Part shown: piece by piece, positions 28,728-39,590 of the stretch
Layout of the letters: the number at the start of each line of letters is the position of its first letter
Position numbering within the stretch: the stretch's first letter is position 1
Source of the DNA: Xanthomarina arctica
GTDB taxonomy: Bacteria > Bacteroidota > Bacteroidia > Flavobacteriales > Flavobacteriaceae
Length of the DNA: 64,000 nt
Reading direction: 5' to 3'
NCBI RefSeq assembly: GCF_014638915.1
Contig: NZ_BMFQ01000001.1
Span: forward strand, 1,377,142 to 1,441,141
Notes under the pieces: model-generated
The model's database searches: none
What the model saw: the letters and a program-made list of their open reading frames with translations, nothing else
What the model was told of the DNA's origin: nothing
Program-made: the position numbers and the translations under genes

Positions 28728-30854
28728 ATGGCAAGAGATTTAACATTAACAAGAAACATTGGAATTGCTGCTCACATTGATGCTGGTAAAACAACAACAA
28801 CGGAGCGAATTCTTTATTATACAGGAGTATCTCATAAAATTGGAGAAGTACACGATGGTGCTGCAACAATGGACTGGATGGAGCAAGAGCAAGAGCGTGG
28901 TATTACTATCACATCTGCTGCTACAACTTGTGAGTGGGTATTTCCAAGAGTAAATGGTGAGCCAACTGATGATTCAAGTGAATACCATTTTAATATTATT
29001 GACACACCTGGCCACGTTGATTTTACGGTTGAAGTAAACCGTTCATTACGTGTGTTAGATGGTTTGGTTTTCTTATTTAGTGCAGTGGATGGTGTTGAAC
29101 CACAATCTGAAACTAACTGGAGATTAGCTGATAACTATAAAGTGCCTAGAATTGGTTTCGTTAATAAAATGGACCGTCAAGGATCTGACTTTTTAGGTGT
29201 TTGTCAACAAGTAAAAGATATGTTGAAGTCTAACGCAGTGCCAATTGTATTAAATATTGGTGATGAAGAAGATTTTAAAGGTATCGTAGATTTAGTTAAA
29301 AACAGAGCTATAGTTTGGCATGATGATACACAAGGGGCAACTTTTGATGTTATTGAAATTCCAGAAGAACTAAAAGCTGAAGCTAAAAAATATAGAGCAT
29401 TACTTATTGAGGAAGTTGCATCTTATGATGAGAACTTACTTGAGAAATTCATGGAAGATGAAAATTCTATAACAGAAGAAGAAGTGCATGCTGCACTTAG
29501 AGCTGCTGTAATGGATATGGCTATTATACCTATGGTGTGTGGTTCTTCATTTAAAAATAAAGGGGTTCAGTTCTTATTAGATGCTGTATGTCGTTATTTA
29601 CCTTCTCCAATGGATAGAGAAAGTGTTATTGGTGTGAATCCAGATACAGAAAAAGAAGAAAGACGTAGACCAGATGTTAATGAGCCTTTCGCTGCTTTAG
29701 CATTTAAGATTGCTACAGATCCTTTTGTTGGTCGTTTAGCATTCTTCCGTGCTTATTCTGGAAGATTAGACGCTGGTTCTTACGTATTGAATAATCGTTC
29801 TGGTAAAAAAGAAAGAATTTCACGTATCTACCAAATGCATGCTAACAAGCAAAATGCTATCGATTTTATCGAAGCTGGAGATATTGGAGCTGCTGTTGGA
29901 TTTAAATCTATCAAAACAGGAGATACACTTTCAGACGAAAAGCATCCTATCGTTTTAGAATCTATGAACTTCCCTGATCCAGTTATTGGTATCGCGGTAG
30001 AACCTAAGACTAAAGCAGATGTTGATAAAATGGGTATGGCTTTATCTAAATTAGCTGAAGAAGATCCAACATTTACAGTAAGAAGTGACGAAGCTTCAGG
30101 ACAGACTATTATTTCTGGAATGGGTGAACTTCACTTAGATATTATTGTAGATCGTTTAAGACGTGAGTTTAAAGTTGAAGTAAATCAAGGGCAACCTCAA
30201 GTTGAATATAAAGAAGCTATTACTCAAGCTGCAGATCATAGAGAAATCTATAAGAAACAATCTGGTGGTCGTGGTAAGTTTGCTGATATCGTATTTACGG
30301 TTGAACCAGCAGATGAAGGTAAGACAGGTCTTGAATTTGTTTCAGTAATTAAAGGTGGTAACGTTCCTAAAGAGTTTATCCCTTCTATTGAAAAAGGATT
30401 TAAAATGGCCATGATAAATGGACCATTAGCAGGATATGAAATTGATTCTATGAAGGTAACTTTAAGAGATGGATCATTTCACGATGTAGATTCTGATGCA
30501 TTATCTTTTGAACTAGCTGCAAAGTTAGGATTCAAGAATTGTGCTAAAGCTGCTAAAGCGGTGATTATGGAGCCTATAATGAAAATTGAAGTAATTACTC
30601 CTGAAGAAAACATGGGTGACATCGTAGGTGATTTAAATCGTCGACGTGGTCAAATGAGTGATATGGGAGACAGAGCAGGTGCAAAAACTGTAAAAGCTAC
30701 TGTACCATTATCAGAAATGTTTGGATATGTTACTACATTAAGAACATTATCATCAGGTCGTGCAACATCAACAATGGAATTTTCACACTATGCTGAAACT
30801 CCTTCAAATATATCTGAAGAAGTAATTAAAGCTGCTAAAGGCATTGAAGCTTAA
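28728..30854 (+). CDS. fusA: Elongation factor G
   Basis: 708 residues. Ribosomal translocase GTPase. G1 AHIDAGKT (15-22), switch region [13 protein letters not shown]3 DTPGH near 88 and G4 NKMD near 142. Domains II to V complete, ending [13 protein letters not shown]. The insertion [15 protein letters not shown] between G2 and G3 is in the usual place for this phylum. Only copy seen in the window. Confidence 0.98.
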   Translation: MARDLTLTRNIGIAAHIDAGKTTTTERILYYTGVSHKIGEVHDGAATMDWMEQEQERGITITSAATTCEWVFPRVNGEPTDDSSEYHFNIIDTPGHVDFTVEVNRSLRVLDGLVFLFSAVDGVEPQSETNWRLADNYKVPRIGFVNKMDRQGSDFLGVCQQVKDMLKSNAVPIVLNIGDEEDFKGIVDLVKNRAIVWHDDTQGATFDVIEIPEELKAEAKKYRALLIEEVASYDENLLEKFMEDENSITEEEVHAALRAAVMDMAIIPMVCGSSFKNKGVQFLLDAVCRYLPSPMDRESVIGVNPDTEKEERRRPDVNEPFAALAFKIATDPFVGRLAFFRAYSGRLDAGSYVLNNRSGKKERISRIYQMHANKQNAIDFIEAGDIGAAVGFKSIKTGDTLSDEKHPIVLESMNFPDPVIGIAVEPKTKADVDKMGMALSKLAEEDPTFTVRSDEASGQTIISGMGELHLDIIVDRLRREFKVEVNQGQPQVEYKEAITQAADHREIYKKQSGGRGKFADIVFTVEPADEGKTGLEFVSVIKGGNVPKEFIPSIEKGFKMAMINGPLAGYEIDSMKVTLRDGSFHDVDSDALSFELAAKLGFKNCAKAAKAVIMEPIMKIEVITPEENMGDIVGDLNRRRGQMSDMGDRAGAKTVKATVPLSEMFGYVTTLRTLSSGRATSTMEFSHYAETPSNISEEVIKAAKGIEA

Positions 30855-30865
30855 ATCTAAAGAAA

Positions 30866-31171
30866 ATGAGTCAAAAAATTAGAATAAAATTAAAGTCTTA
30901 CGATCACAATTTGGTAGACAAGTCTGCTGACAAGATCGTTAAAACAGTAAAAAGTACTGGAGCTGTTGTAACTGGACCAATTCCATTACCAACTCATAAG
31001 AAAATTTTCACTGTATTACGTTCACCTCACGTAAACAAGAAAAGTAGAGAGCAATTTCAATTAAGTTCTTACAAGAGATTATTAGATATCTATAGCTCTT
31101 CGTCAAAAACTATTGATGCCTTGATGAAACTTGAATTACCAAGTGGTGTTGAAGTAGAAATTAAAGTTTAA
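30866..31171 (+). CDS. rpsJ: 30S ribosomal protein S10
   Basis: 101 residues. Head protein of the small subunit and, as NusE, a transcription antitermination factor. Standard motifs [28 protein letters not shown] (in part: [16 protein letters not shown]). It closes the str block here; 224 nt with three hairpins separate it from rplC, unlike the tight S10 operon of E. coli. Confidence 0.98.
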   Translation: MSQKIRIKLKSYDHNLVDKSADKIVKTVKSTGAVVTGPIPLPTHKKIFTVLRSPHVNKKSREQFQLSSYKRLLDIYSSSSKTIDALMKLELPSGVEVEIKV

Positions 31172-31190
31172 GTATAAACTTTAATTTACA

Positions 31191-31209
31191 TCCCGAATTT
31201 ATTTCGGGA
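31191..31209. repeat. Small hairpin TCCCGAA-TTTAT-TTCGGGA
   Basis: 7-bp perfect palindromic arms, first of three hairpins between rpsJ and rplC. Confidence 0.5.
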
Positions 31210-31223
31210 ACTCATAAAAGAGA

Positions 31224-31241
31224 TTCCTGCTTTCGCAGGAA
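31224..31241. repeat. Small hairpin TTCCTGC-TTTC-GCAGGAA
   Basis: 7-bp perfect stem with a 4-nt loop. Resembles the palindrome at 17484-17503 and a short repeat common between flavobacterial genes. Confidence 0.55.
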
Positions 31242-31285
31242 GTATAAATGTCCTTAACGATGGTTAGGGAAAAACGGAAAAATAC

Positions 31286-31324
31286 AATTCAAGGCTGAAA
31301 CGTATTTTTCAGCCTTGAATTTTA
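31286..31324 (+). terminator. 15-bp hairpin between rpsJ and rplC (terminator or attenuator)
   Basis: AATTCAAGGCTGAAA (31286-31300) pairs perfectly with 31307-31321 around a 6-nt loop, followed by a short T-rich stretch. It could end the str transcript, attenuate read-through into rplC, or bind a regulatory r-protein; sequence alone cannot decide. Confidence 0.6.
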
Positions 31325-31395
31325 TAGTATAGTAGGGATAAGTTAAAACTTGTCCATGCAAAATTTGAATAATAAACAATTAATAATTAATAATT

Positions 31396-32013
31396 ATGTC
31401 TGGGTTAATAGGAAAGAAAATCGGTATGACCAGCATCTTCGACGAAAATGGAAAGAACATTCCATGTACAGTAATCGAAGCTGGGCCATGTATCGTTACC
31501 CAAGTCAGAACTGAAGAAGTTGATGGTTATGAAGCTATCCAACTTGGTTTCGATGACGCGACAGAAAAGAGTGCTACTAAAGCTGACTTAGGTCACGCTA
31601 AAAAAGCAGGAACTTCTGTAAAACGCAAAATCGTTGAATTCAAAGGTTTTGATAAGGAGTACAAATTAGGAGATGCAATAACTGTTGAGCACTTTATAGA
31701 AGGTGAATTCGTAGATATCGCAGGAACATCAAAAGGAAAAGGTTTCCAAGGTGTAGTAAAACGTCATGGTTTTGCTGGTGTGGGTCAAGCGACTCACGGT
31801 CAACATAACCGTTTAAGAGCACCAGGTTCTATTGGAGCAGCTTCTTATCCTGCGAGAGTATTTAAAGGAATGAAGATGGCCGGAAGAATGGGTGGCGATA
31901 GAGTGAATGTTGAAAATTTAAGAGTTTTAAAAGTAGTTCCAGAAAAGAACTTACTTGTGGTTAAAGGTTGTGTACCTGGTCATAATAACTCTTATGTAAT
32001 TATTCAGAAATAA
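31396..32013 (+). CDS. rplC: 50S ribosomal protein L3
   Basis: 205 residues. Early-assembly 23S-binding protein near the peptidyl-transferase centre. [17 protein letters not shown] start, [15 protein letters not shown] (about 112-126) and [12 protein letters not shown]. First gene after the 224-nt hairpin region; its stop overlaps the rplD start (TAATG). Confidence 0.98.
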   Translation: MSGLIGKKIGMTSIFDENGKNIPCTVIEAGPCIVTQVRTEEVDGYEAIQLGFDDATEKSATKADLGHAKKAGTSVKRKIVEFKGFDKEYKLGDAITVEHFIEGEFVDIAGTSKGKGFQGVVKRHGFAGVGQATHGQHNRLRAPGSIGAASYPARVFKGMKMAGRMGGDRVNVENLRVLKVVPEKNLLVVKGCVPGHNNSYVIIQK

Positions 32014-32642
32014 TGAAAGTAGCAGTTTTAGATATAAACGGAAAAGAAACTGGAAGAAAGGCAGACCTTTCTGACGCAGTTTTTGCTATTGAGCCTAACA
32101 ATCATGCTGTATACTTGGATGTTAAACAATATTTAGCAAACCAAAGACAAGGAACTCACAAATCGAAAGAGAGAGCTGAGATTTCTGGAAGTACACGTAA
32201 GATTAAAAAACAAAAAGGAACAGGTACAGCTAGAGCTGGATCTATTAAGTCTGGTGTTTTTAGAGGTGGTGGACGTATGTTTGGTCCTAGACCAAGAAAC
32301 TATAGTTTTAAATTAAACAAAGGTTTAAAGCGTTTAGCAAGAAAATCGGCCTTTAGTATTAAAGCAAGCGAGAAGTCAATTGTTGTTTTAGAAGACTTTA
32401 ATTTTGAGTCTCCAAAGACAAAAAACTTTACAGCAGTTTTAAAGGCTTTAGGTTTAGAAAACAAAAAATCCCTATTTGTGTTGGGTGCGTCAAATAATAA
32501 TGTATATTTGTCGTCACGCAATTTAAAAGGCTCTGAAGTTATAACTAACTCTGAATTAAGTACTTACAAGATTCTTAATGCGAATCACGTGGTGCTTTTA
32601 GAGAGTTCTTTAGAAGAAATTGAATCGAACTTAAGTAAATAA
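32013..32642 (+). CDS. rplD: 50S ribosomal protein L4
   Basis: 209 residues. Lines the exit tunnel; in E. coli it also represses the S10 operon. Tunnel loop region [17 protein letters not shown]-type segment near 65-85 (seen as [11 protein letters not shown]) and [17 protein letters not shown]. Translationally coupled to rplC by a 1-nt overlap. Confidence 0.98.
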   Translation: MKVAVLDINGKETGRKADLSDAVFAIEPNNHAVYLDVKQYLANQRQGTHKSKERAEISGSTRKIKKQKGTGTARAGSIKSGVFRGGGRMFGPRPRNYSFKLNKGLKRLARKSAFSIKASEKSIVVLEDFNFESPKTKNFTAVLKALGLENKKSLFVLGASNNNVYLSSRNLKGSEVITNSELSTYKILNANHVVLLESSLEEIESNLSK

Positions 32643-32649
32643 GAAACAA

Positions 32650-32940
32650 ATGAATATCTTAATTAAACCTATAATCACAGAAAAAGCGACAGCGGATAGC
32701 GAGTTAAGAAACTGCTATACGTTCTCGGTGAATACCAAGGCGAACAAGGTAGAAATTAAAAAAGCGGTGGAAGCTGCTTATGGCGTTTCTGTTGAAAAAG
32801 TTCGTACTATTAATGTCCGTCCAGATAGAAAAACTAAGTTTACAAAAACTGGTGTTCAACATGGTAAAACAAATGCAATTAAGAAAGCAATTGTACAACT
32901 GGCGGAAGGTGAAATGATTGATTTATACAGTAACATGTAA
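32650..32940 (+). CDS. rplW: 50S ribosomal protein L23
   Basis: 96 residues. Tunnel-exit protein that docks trigger factor, SRP and SecYEG. Typical IIKPIITEKAT start and YGVSVEKVRTINV followed by the basic loop RPDRKTKFTKTG. 7 nt after rplD. Confidence 0.97.
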   Translation: MNILIKPIITEKATADSELRNCYTFSVNTKANKVEIKKAVEAAYGVSVEKVRTINVRPDRKTKFTKTGVQHGKTNAIKKAIVQLAEGEMIDLYSNM

Positions 32941-32950
32941 TTAAAGACAA

Positions 32951-33775
32951 ATGTCAGTAAGAAAATTAAAACCAATCACACCAGGACAGCGATTTAGAGT
33001 AGTAAATGGATTTGACGCCATAACTACTGATAAGCCGGAAAAGAGTTTACTCGTTCCGAACAAAAGGTCTGGTGGTAGAAACAGTCAAGGAAAAATGACC
33101 ATGCGCTATATAGGTGGAGGTCATAAGAGAAAGTATCGTATTATCGATTTTAAACGTAACAAAACTGGAATTCCAGCAGAAGTTAAGTCTATCGAGTACG
33201 ATCCAAACAGAACAGCTTTTATTGCTTTATTGAATTATCAAGACGGTGAGAAAGCATACATTATTGCACAAAACGGATTACAAGTTGGTCAAACAGTTGT
33301 ATCCGGAGATACGGCTCCTACGGAAATTGGTAATGCTATGTCATTAGCAAAAATTCCATTAGGGACTATTATTTCTTGTATCGAATTACGTCCAGGACAA
33401 GGAGCTGTTATGGCTCGTAGTGCTGGTACTTTTGCACAATTAATGGCAAGAGACGGTAAGTTTGCAACAATTAAACTTCCTTCAGGGGAAATTCGTTTAG
33501 TGTTAGTAACATGTATGGCTACAATAGGTGTCATCTCTAACTCAGATCATCAATTGTTAGTATCTGGTAAAGCAGGTAGAACAAGATGGTTAGGTAGAAG
33601 ACCTCGTACGAGACCAGTTGTAATGAATCCAGTCGATCACCCAATGGGTGGTGGTGAAGGAAAATCATCAGGTGGACATCCACGTTCTAGAAACGGTATA
33701 CCTGCTAAAGGTTATAGAACCCGTTCTAAAACGAAAGCGAGTAATAAATATATTGTAGAACGTAGAAAGAAATAA
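32951..33775 (+). CDS. rplB: 50S ribosomal protein L2
   Basis: 274 residues. Needed for subunit joining and peptidyl transfer. [24 protein letters not shown] near 40-60 and the C-terminal [14 protein letters not shown] with the conserved His near 230. Standard length. Confidence 0.98.
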   Translation: MSVRKLKPITPGQRFRVVNGFDAITTDKPEKSLLVPNKRSGGRNSQGKMTMRYIGGGHKRKYRIIDFKRNKTGIPAEVKSIEYDPNRTAFIALLNYQDGEKAYIIAQNGLQVGQTVVSGDTAPTEIGNAMSLAKIPLGTIISCIELRPGQGAVMARSAGTFAQLMARDGKFATIKLPSGEIRLVLVTCMATIGVISNSDHQLLVSGKAGRTRWLGRRPRTRPVVMNPVDHPMGGGEGKSSGGHPRSRNGIPAKGYRTRSKTKASNKYIVERRKK

Positions 33776-33781
33776 TAAGTC

Positions 33782-34060
33782 ATGTCAAGATCATTAAAAA
33801 AAGGACCTTACGTTCATTATAAATTAGATAAGAAAGTTCAAGACAACGTTGAATCTGGAAAGAAAACGGTAATCAAAACCTGGTCTAGAGCTAGTATGAT
33901 TACACCAGACTTCGTTGGACAAACTATAGCAGTACATAACGGTCGTCAATTTGTACCGGTATATGTAACTGAGAACATGGTAGGACATAAATTAGGAGAA
34001 TTTTCACCAACAAGATCTTTTAGAGGTCATGCAGGTGCTAAAAACAAAGGTAAAAAGTAG
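33782..34060 (+). CDS. rpsS: 30S ribosomal protein S19
   Basis: 92 residues. Head protein in complex with S13. [19 protein letters not shown] start and the signature [23 protein letters not shown]-type block (in part [12 protein letters not shown]). 6 nt from both neighbours. Confidence 0.98.
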   Translation: MSRSLKKGPYVHYKLDKKVQDNVESGKKTVIKTWSRASMITPDFVGQTIAVHNGRQFVPVYVTENMVGHKLGEFSPTRSFRGHAGAKNKGKK

Positions 34061-34066
34061 TAAGCT

Positions 34067-34474
34067 ATGGGAAGTCGTAAAAAACAAATGGCAGACGCAA
34101 TTAAGGAAGGGAAAAAGCACATCGCTTTTGCTAAACTTAATAACTGTCCTACATCACCAAGAAAAATGCGTTTAGTAGCCGATTTAGTAAGAGGCGAAAA
34201 AGTAGAGAAGGCGCTTAATATTTTAAAATTTAGCCAAAAAGAAGCATCAAACCGTTTAGAAACTTTGTTATTGTCTGCAGTTGCAAACTGGCAAGCTAAA
34301 AACGAAGATGCAAGTATTGAAGAAGCTGAATTGTTTATAAAAGAGATTAGAGTTGATGGCGGATCAATGTTAAAAAGATTACGTCCAGCACCTCAAGGTC
34401 GCGCACACAGAATTAGAAAACGTTCAAACCACGTAACAGTTGTGGTTGGAGCTATTAATAACACACAAGCTTAA
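34067..34474 (+). CDS. rplV: 50S ribosomal protein L22
   Basis: 135 residues. Its beta-hairpin lines the exit tunnel. [17 protein letters not shown] near 28-44 and the hairpin with [19 protein letters not shown] (in part [13 protein letters not shown]). About 20 residues longer than the E. coli protein at the N-terminus ([16 protein letters not shown]), with no better start visible. Confidence 0.97.
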   Translation: MGSRKKQMADAIKEGKKHIAFAKLNNCPTSPRKMRLVADLVRGEKVEKALNILKFSQKEASNRLETLLLSAVANWQAKNEDASIEEAELFIKEIRVDGGSMLKRLRPAPQGRAHRIRKRSNHVTVVVGAINNTQA

Positions 34475-34482
34475 ATAGAGAT

Positions 34483-35211
34483 ATGGGACAAAAAACAAAT
34501 CCAATCGGAAATCGTTTAGGAATTATCAGAGGATGGGAATCTAACTGGTACGGAGGAAACGATTATGGTGATAAACTTGCCGAAGACCATAAGATCAGAA
34601 ATTACGTGCATGCACGTCTATCTAAAGCTAGTGTTTCAAGAGTAATTATCGAAAGAACTCTTAAACTTGTAACCGTTACTATAACTACTGCTAGACCTGG
34701 TATTATTATTGGGAAAGGTGGCCAAGAAGTAGACAAGTTAAAAGAAGAACTTAAGAAAATTACTGGTAAAGAGGTTCAAATAAATATATTTGAAATCAAA
34801 AGACCGGAACTTGATGCACAATTAGTAGCATCAAGTGTTGCTCGTCAAATTGAAAATAGAATTTCATACAGACGTGCAATAAAAATGGCTATCGCTGCAA
34901 CTATGCGTATGAATGCAGAAGGAATCAAGATCCAAATTAGTGGTCGTTTAAATGGTGCTGAAATGGCACGTAGCGAACATTATAAAGACGGACGTATTCC
35001 ATTATCTACATTCAGAGCCGATATTGATTATGCTTTAGTTGAGGCTCACACTACTTATGGTAGATTGGGTATAAAAGTATGGATCATGAAAGGTGAAGTA
35101 TACGGTAAAAGAGAACTTTCTCCTCTTGTTGGATTATCTAAGAAGCAAGGAAAAGGTGGAGCCCCAGGACGTGGCGGAAATAGAGATAATAAACCTCGTC
35201 GCAGAAAGTAA
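34483..35211 (+). CDS. rpsC: 30S ribosomal protein S3
   Basis: 242 residues. mRNA-entry protein. KH domain with [16 protein letters not shown] near 67-82, C-terminal domain [23 protein letters not shown]-type block (in part [19 protein letters not shown]), and a basic [10 protein letters not shown] tail. Confidence 0.98.
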   Translation: MGQKTNPIGNRLGIIRGWESNWYGGNDYGDKLAEDHKIRNYVHARLSKASVSRVIIERTLKLVTVTITTARPGIIIGKGGQEVDKLKEELKKITGKEVQINIFEIKRPELDAQLVASSVARQIENRISYRRAIKMAIAATMRMNAEGIKIQISGRLNGAEMARSEHYKDGRIPLSTFRADIDYALVEAHTTYGRLGIKVWIMKGEVYGKRELSPLVGLSKKQGKGGAPGRGGNRDNKPRRRK

Positions 35212-35231
35212 TTTTTTAAAGAACAAGAAAA

Positions 35232-35651
35232 ATGTTACAGCCTAAAAAAACAAAATTTCGTAAACAACAAAAGGGACGTATGAAAGGTAACGCCGGAAGG
35301 GGTCATCTTTTATCAAGTGGAACTTTTGGGATAAAATCGTTAGACACAAGCTTTGTTACAGCTCGTCAAATAGAAGCAGCACGTATTGCCGCTACACGTT
35401 TCATGAAAAGAGAAGGATCTATCTGGATTAAAATTTTTCCAGACAAGCCTATTACAAAAAAGCCTCTTGAAGTACGTATGGGTAAAGGTAAAGGTGCCGT
35501 TGAATACTGGGTAGCAACCGTACTACCAGGTAGAATATTATTTGAAGTAGGTGGAGTGCCTTTAGACGTTGCAAAAGAAGCATTACGTTTAGCAGCACAA
35601 AAACTACCAGTTAAAACTAAGTTTATAATTGCTCGAGATTACGAAGCATAA
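35232..35651 (+). CDS. rplP: 50S ribosomal protein L16
   Basis: 139 residues. Contacts the A-site tRNA and 5S rRNA region. [19 protein letters not shown] start, [17 protein letters not shown] near 77-93. Complete. 20 nt after rpsC. Confidence 0.98.
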   Translation: MLQPKKTKFRKQQKGRMKGNAGRGHLLSSGTFGIKSLDTSFVTARQIEAARIAATRFMKREGSIWIKIFPDKPITKKPLEVRMGKGKGAVEYWVATVLPGRILFEVGGVPLDVAKEALRLAAQKLPVKTKFIIARDYEA

Positions 35652-35664
35652 TTTATTTGATATT

Positions 35665-35856
35665 ATGAAACAATCAGAAATTAAAGAATTATCTGTAGCT
35701 GAGTTACAAGATAAGCTTAGTGAAACTAAAAAGAGTTATTTAGATTTAAAAATGACTCATACTATGTCTCCTTTAGAGAACCCAATCCAGTTACGTAACG
35801 TAAGAAGAGACGTAGCTAGAATTGCGACTGAATTAACAAAAAGAGATTTACAATAA
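35665..35856 (+). CDS. rpmC: 50S ribosomal protein L29
   Basis: 63 residues from the ATG at 35665 ([14 protein letters not shown]), preferred over the upstream in-frame start at 35629, which would overlap rpl[20 protein letters not shown] is the conserved C-terminal helix. Located near the tunnel exit. Confidence 0.96.
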   Translation: MKQSEIKELSVAELQDKLSETKKSYLDLKMTHTMSPLENPIQLRNVRRDVARIATELTKRDLQ

Positions 35857-35869
35857 TTCTGCCGAAAAG

Positions 35870-36127
35870 ATGGAAACAAGAAATTTAAGAAAAGAACGTA
35901 TAGGAATAGTTACTAGTAACAAAATGCAAAAATCAATAGTTGTTGCAGAAGTTAAAAAAGTAAAACACCCTATGTATGGAAAGTTCGTGTTGAAAACGAA
36001 GAAATACGTTGCACACGACGAAACAAACGATTGTAACATTGGAGATACTGTAAAGATCATGGAAACAAGACCTATGAGTAAATCTAAATGTTGGAGATTA
36101 GTTGAAATAATTGAAAGAGCTAAATAA
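35870..36127 (+). CDS. rpsQ: 30S ribosomal protein S17
   Basis: 85 residues. OB-fold protein binding 16S rRNA early in assembly. [19 protein letters not shown] start and [20 protein letters not shown] near 58-77. 13 nt after rpmC, 2 nt before rplN. Confidence 0.98.
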   Translation: METRNLRKERIGIVTSNKMQKSIVVAEVKKVKHPMYGKFVLKTKKYVAHDETNDCNIGDTVKIMETRPMSKSKCWRLVEIIERAK

Positions 36128-36129
36128 TT

Positions 36130-36498
36130 ATGATACAAACAGAATCAAGATTAAAAGTAGCTGATAACACTGGAGCAAAAGAAGTATTAACCATACGTGT
36201 TCTAGGTGGTACCAAAAGAAGATACGCATCTGTAGGAGACAAAATTGTTGTTACAGTTAAAGATGCAACACCTAATGGAAACATTAAAAAAGGTGCTGTT
36301 TCTACTGCAGTTGTAGTACGTACAAGAAAAGAAGTAAGAAGACCAGACGGATCTTATATTAGATTTGACGACAACGCATGTGTTTTATTAAACCCAACGG
36401 GTGAAATGAGAGGAACACGTGTATTTGGTCCTGTTGCAAGAGAACTTCGTGATAAACAATTCATGAAAATTGTATCATTAGCACCTGAAGTGCTTTAA
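36130..36498 (+). CDS. rplN: 50S ribosomal protein L14
   Basis: 122 residues. Forms inter-subunit bridges. [19 protein letters not shown] start, and [20 protein letters not shown] near 96-115. Normal length. Confidence 0.98.
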   Translation: MIQTESRLKVADNTGAKEVLTIRVLGGTKRRYASVGDKIVVTVKDATPNGNIKKGAVSTAVVVRTRKEVRRPDGSYIRFDDNACVLLNPTGEMRGTRVFGPVARELRDKQFMKIVSLAPEVL

Positions 36499-36509
36499 TG
36501 CAAAATAAA

Positions 36510-36821
36510 ATGACAAAGCTTAAAATTAAATCAGGAGATACCGTAAAAGTAATAGCTGGAGACCATAAAGGTTCAGAAGGTAAAGTACTTAGAGTATTAA
36601 CAGATAAGAACAAAGCGATCGTTGAGGCTGTAAACATGGTGAAGAAACATACTAAACCAAGTGCACAGAATCCTCAAGGTGGAATCGTAGAAAAAGAAGC
36701 TGCTATTCAAATTTCTAACTTATCATTAGTAACTTCAAAAGGAGAAACTACAAGAGTTGGTTATAGAATGGAAGGCGATAAAAAAGTAAGATTTTCAAAA
36801 AAATCTAATGAAGTAATATAG
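36510..36821 (+). CDS. rplX: 50S ribosomal protein L24
   Basis: 103 residues from ATG 36510 ([17 protein letters not shown]), the usual N-terminus; an ATG at 36498 overlapping the rplN stop would add four residues and cannot be excluded. KOW motif at about 8-35 ([19 protein letters not shown]). Assembly initiator at the tunnel exit. Confidence 0.95.
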   Translation: MTKLKIKSGDTVKVIAGDHKGSEGKVLRVLTDKNKAIVEAVNMVKKHTKPSAQNPQGGIVEKEAAIQISNLSLVTSKGETTRVGYRMEGDKKVRFSKKSNEVI

Positions 36822-36823
36822 TT

Positions 36824-37375
36824 ATGGCATATACACCTAGACTTAAAGAAGAGTACAAAAGCAGAGTAACTGCTGCTCTTACAGACGAATTTGGTTATAA
36901 AAACATCATGATGGTGCCTAAACTTCAAAAGATAGTATTATCTAAAGGAGTTGGAGCAGCAGTTGCTGATAAAAAGTTAATCGACCACGCAGTGGAAGAA
37001 TTAACAACTATAACTGGACAGAAAACAATTGCAACTATCTCTAAGAAAGATGTTGCATCATTCAAATTACGTAAAGGAATGCCAATTGGCGCTAAAGTAA
37101 CTTTACGTGGAGAAAGAATGTACGAATTTTTAGACCGTTTAATTACTTCAGCATTACCTCGAGTTAGAGACTTTAATGGAATTAAAGCAACTGGTTTTGA
37201 TGGTAGAGGAAATTACAACTTAGGAATTACTGAGCAAATTATCTTTCCAGAAATTGATATCGATAAGGTAAACAAAATTTCAGGAATGGATATTACATTT
37301 GTAACTACAGCTGCAACTGATAAGGAAGCAAAATCATTATTAACAGAATTAGGATTACCTTTTCAAAAGAATTAA
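36824..37375 (+). CDS. rplE: 50S ribosomal protein L5
   Basis: 183 residues. Binds 5S rRNA and contacts P-site t[21 protein letters not shown] near 29-45, [20 protein letters not shown] near 128-147. Normal length. Confidence 0.98.
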   Translation: MAYTPRLKEEYKSRVTAALTDEFGYKNIMMVPKLQKIVLSKGVGAAVADKKLIDHAVEELTTITGQKTIATISKKDVASFKLRKGMPIGAKVTLRGERMYEFLDRLITSALPRVRDFNGIKATGFDGRGNYNLGITEQIIFPEIDIDKVNKISGMDITFVTTAATDKEAKSLLTELGLPFQKN

Positions 37376-37378
37376 GAT

Positions 37379-37648
37379 ATGGCTAAAGAATCAATGAAAG
37401 CCCGTGAGGTAAAGAGAGCAAAAACAGTAGCAAAGTATGCTGAGAAACGTAAAGCTTTAAAAGAAGCTGGAGATTTCGAAGGATTACAAAAGTTACCTAA
37501 AAATGCTTCTCCTGTACGTATGCACAACCGTTGTAAACTAACAGGTAGACCTAAAGGGTATATGAGAACTTTTGGTCTTTCTCGTGTTATGTTCAGAGAA
37601 ATGGCTAACCAAGGTTTAATACCAGGAGTTAGAAAAGCTAGCTGGTAA
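37379..37648 (+). CDS. rpsN: 30S ribosomal protein S14, long zinc-free type
   Basis: 89 residues. The C-terminal signature [20 protein letters not shown] is present, but the two CxxC zinc-finger pairs of the short form are absent: only one Cys remains, so this is the long, zinc-independent form. Followed by a 73-nt gap holding a strong hairpin before rpsH. Confidence 0.97.
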   Translation: MAKESMKAREVKRAKTVAKYAEKRKALKEAGDFEGLQKLPKNASPVRMHNRCKLTGRPKGYMRTFGLSRVMFREMANQGLIPGVRKASW

Positions 37649-37670
37649 TATTAAAAATTAATTATAAACT

Positions 37671-37707
37671 GGAATTAGGTTTAACAATAATGTTAAAAAC
37701 CAATTCC
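37671..37707 (+). promoter_or_regulatory. Interrupted hairpin between rpsN and rpsH
   Basis: GGAATTaGGTTTAACA (37671-37686) can pair with TGTTAAAaaCCaATTCC-like 37691-37707, leaving small internal bulges and a 4-nt loop. It lies in an unusually wide gap within otherwise tightly packed genes. No T tract follows, so a terminator is unlikely; it might be an mRNA site for a repressor r-protein (S8 in E. coli) or an RNA-processing site. Inference. Confidence 0.45.
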
Positions 37708-37721
37708 GAAATTTAATAACT

Positions 37722-38120
37722 ATGAATACAGATCCAATTGCGGATTATCTAACTAGAGTTAGAAATGCTGTAAGAGCAAATCACAGAGTGGTTGAAATTC
37801 CAGCTTCTAATTTGAAAAAGGAAATTACTAAAATATTATTCGAACAAGGATATATTTTAAGCTACAAATTCGAGGATGACTCAGTACAAGGAACAATCAA
37901 AATTGCCCTTAAGTACAATAAAGAGACCAAAGAGCCTGTAATTAAAAAAATCCAAAGAATAAGTAAACCAGGTTTACGTAAGTATGCAAGTTCAAAAGAA
38001 CTACCTAGAATTTTAAATGGTCTTGGTATTGCAATCGTTTCTACTTCTCACGGAGTAATGACAGGAAAGCAAGCACAAAGAGCAAATATAGGTGGCGAAG
38101 TACTTTGTTACGTTTACTAA
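37722..38120 (+). CDS. rpsH: 30S ribosomal protein S8
   Basis: 132 residues. 16S central-domain binder and, in E. coli, translational repressor of the spc operon. NTDPIADYLTRVRNAVRANH start, and GLGIAIVSTSHGVMTGKQA with GGEVLCYVY at the end. Confidence 0.98.
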   Translation: MNTDPIADYLTRVRNAVRANHRVVEIPASNLKKEITKILFEQGYILSYKFEDDSVQGTIKIALKYNKETKEPVIKKIQRISKPGLRKYASSKELPRILNGLGIAIVSTSHGVMTGKQAQRANIGGEVLCYVY

Positions 38121-38137
38121 TTAAAAGCGAATAAGAA

Positions 38138-38680
38138 ATGTCAAGAATAGGTAATAACCCAGTAGAAATTCCAGCAGGAATTACAGTTGATATTAACGAT
38201 AACATAATTACAGTAAAAGGAAACCTAGGTGAATTAACCCAAGAATTTTCTGATGTAACAGTTAAAGTTGAAGACGGAAATGTATTTGTTGAGCGTCCTT
38301 CAGACACTAAAGTTCACAAAGCAAAACATGGACTTTATAGATCCCTAATCAATAATATGATTAAAGGTGTATCTACAGGATGGACAAAACAATTAGAATT
38401 GGTAGGTGTTGGTTATAGAGCATCAAACCAAGGACAAAAATTAGAATTAGCGTTAGGATTTTCTCACAACATAGTTTTAGATATTGCTTCTGAAGTAACA
38501 GTGGAGACAGTTTCTGATAAAGGAAAAAATCCAATTATAAAATTAACTTCAAAAGACAAACAATTAGTTGGTCAAGTAGCTGCTAAGATCCGTGGATTTA
38601 GACCACCAGAGCCTTATAAAGGTAAAGGGGTTAAATTTGTAGGAGAAGTATTAAGAAGAAAAGCAGGTAAATCAGCTTAA
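38138..38680 (+). CDS. rplF: 50S ribosomal protein L6
   Basis: 180 residues. Two tandem alpha/beta domains near the GTPase-associated region. SRIGNNPVEIPAGITV start, and the C-terminal signature PPEPYKGKGVKFVGEVLRRK-like segment (about 155-174). Confidence 0.98.
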   Translation: MSRIGNNPVEIPAGITVDINDNIITVKGNLGELTQEFSDVTVKVEDGNVFVERPSDTKVHKAKHGLYRSLINNMIKGVSTGWTKQLELVGVGYRASNQGQKLELALGFSHNIVLDIASEVTVETVSDKGKNPIIKLTSKDKQLVGQVAAKIRGFRPPEPYKGKGVKFVGEVLRRKAGKSA

Positions 38681-38690
38681 TAATTAAGTT

Positions 38691-39047
38691 ATGGCATTAA
38701 CAAAGAACGAAAAACGATTAAGAATTAAAAGCAGAATTCGTAAAACAGTTTCAGGTACTGAAGCTAGACCAAGATTATCTGTTTTTAGAAGTAATAACGA
38801 AATATATGCTCAAGTTATAGATGACGTATCTGGTAAAACTATCAGTGCAGCATCTTCTAGAGATAAAGACATTAGTTCTGCAAAAGGAACTAAATCAGAA
38901 ATAGCTGGTTTAGTTGGGAAAGCAGTAGCTGAAAAAGCCCTTAAGGCAGGTGTAGATACTATCTCTTTTGATAGAGGTGGATACCAATACCACGGAAGAG
39001 TAAAATCATTAGCCGAAGGAGCTAGAGAAGCAGGACTTAAATTCTAA
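38691..39047 (+). CDS. rplR: 50S ribosomal protein L18
   Basis: 118 residues. 5S rRNA binder. [21 protein letters not shown]-terminus, [18 protein letters not shown] and [21 protein letters not shown]-terminus. 10 nt after rplF. Confidence 0.98.
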   Translation: MALTKNEKRLRIKSRIRKTVSGTEARPRLSVFRSNNEIYAQVIDDVSGKTISAASSRDKDISSAKGTKSEIAGLVGKAVAEKALKAGVDTISFDRGGYQYHGRVKSLAEGAREAGLKF

Positions 39048-39053
39048 GAAATT

Positions 39054-39578
39054 ATGTATCAGAAATACAAAAGCGCAGAGTTAGTAAAACCAAGTGGATT
39101 AGATCTTAAAGATCGTTTAGTTGGTGTACAGAGAGTTACAAAAGTAACTAAAGGTGGTAGAGCATTTGGTTTTTCAGCAATTGTTGTTGTTGGAGACGAA
39201 GCAGGTGTTGTAGGTCACGGTTTAGGGAAGTCTAAAGACGTTGCAAGTGCAATAGCGAAAGCTATTGAAGATGCTAAGAAAAATTTAGTACGTATTCCTT
39301 TAGTAAAAAGATCTTTACCGCACGAACAAAAAGGTAAATTTGGTGGAGCAAGAGTAAATATTATTCCTGCAGCTCCAGGTACCGGTGTTATTGCTGGTGG
39401 TGCTGTGAGAACAGTATTGGAAGCAGTTGGAATTCACGATGTATTATCTAAATCACAAGGTTCTTCAAATCCTCATAACGTAGTAAAAGCTACTTTTGAT
39501 GCTTTATTGCAACTAAGAAATGCAGGTACAATTGCACGTGAAAGAGGTATATCGTTAGATAAAGTTTTTAAAGGATAA
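39054..39578 (+). CDS. rpsE: 30S ribosomal protein S5
   Basis: 174 residues. Decoding-fidelity protein. [22 protein letters not shown] near 23-44 (dsRNA-binding-like fold) and [20 protein letters not shown] near 103-122. Normal. Confidence 0.98.
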   Translation: MYQKYKSAELVKPSGLDLKDRLVGVQRVTKVTKGGRAFGFSAIVVVGDEAGVVGHGLGKSKDVASAIAKAIEDAKKNLVRIPLVKRSLPHEQKGKFGGARVNIIPAAPGTGVIAGGAVRTVLEAVGIHDVLSKSQGSSNPHNVVKATFDALLQLRNAGTIARERGISLDKVFKG

Positions 39579-39590
39579 TACAAGAAAACG

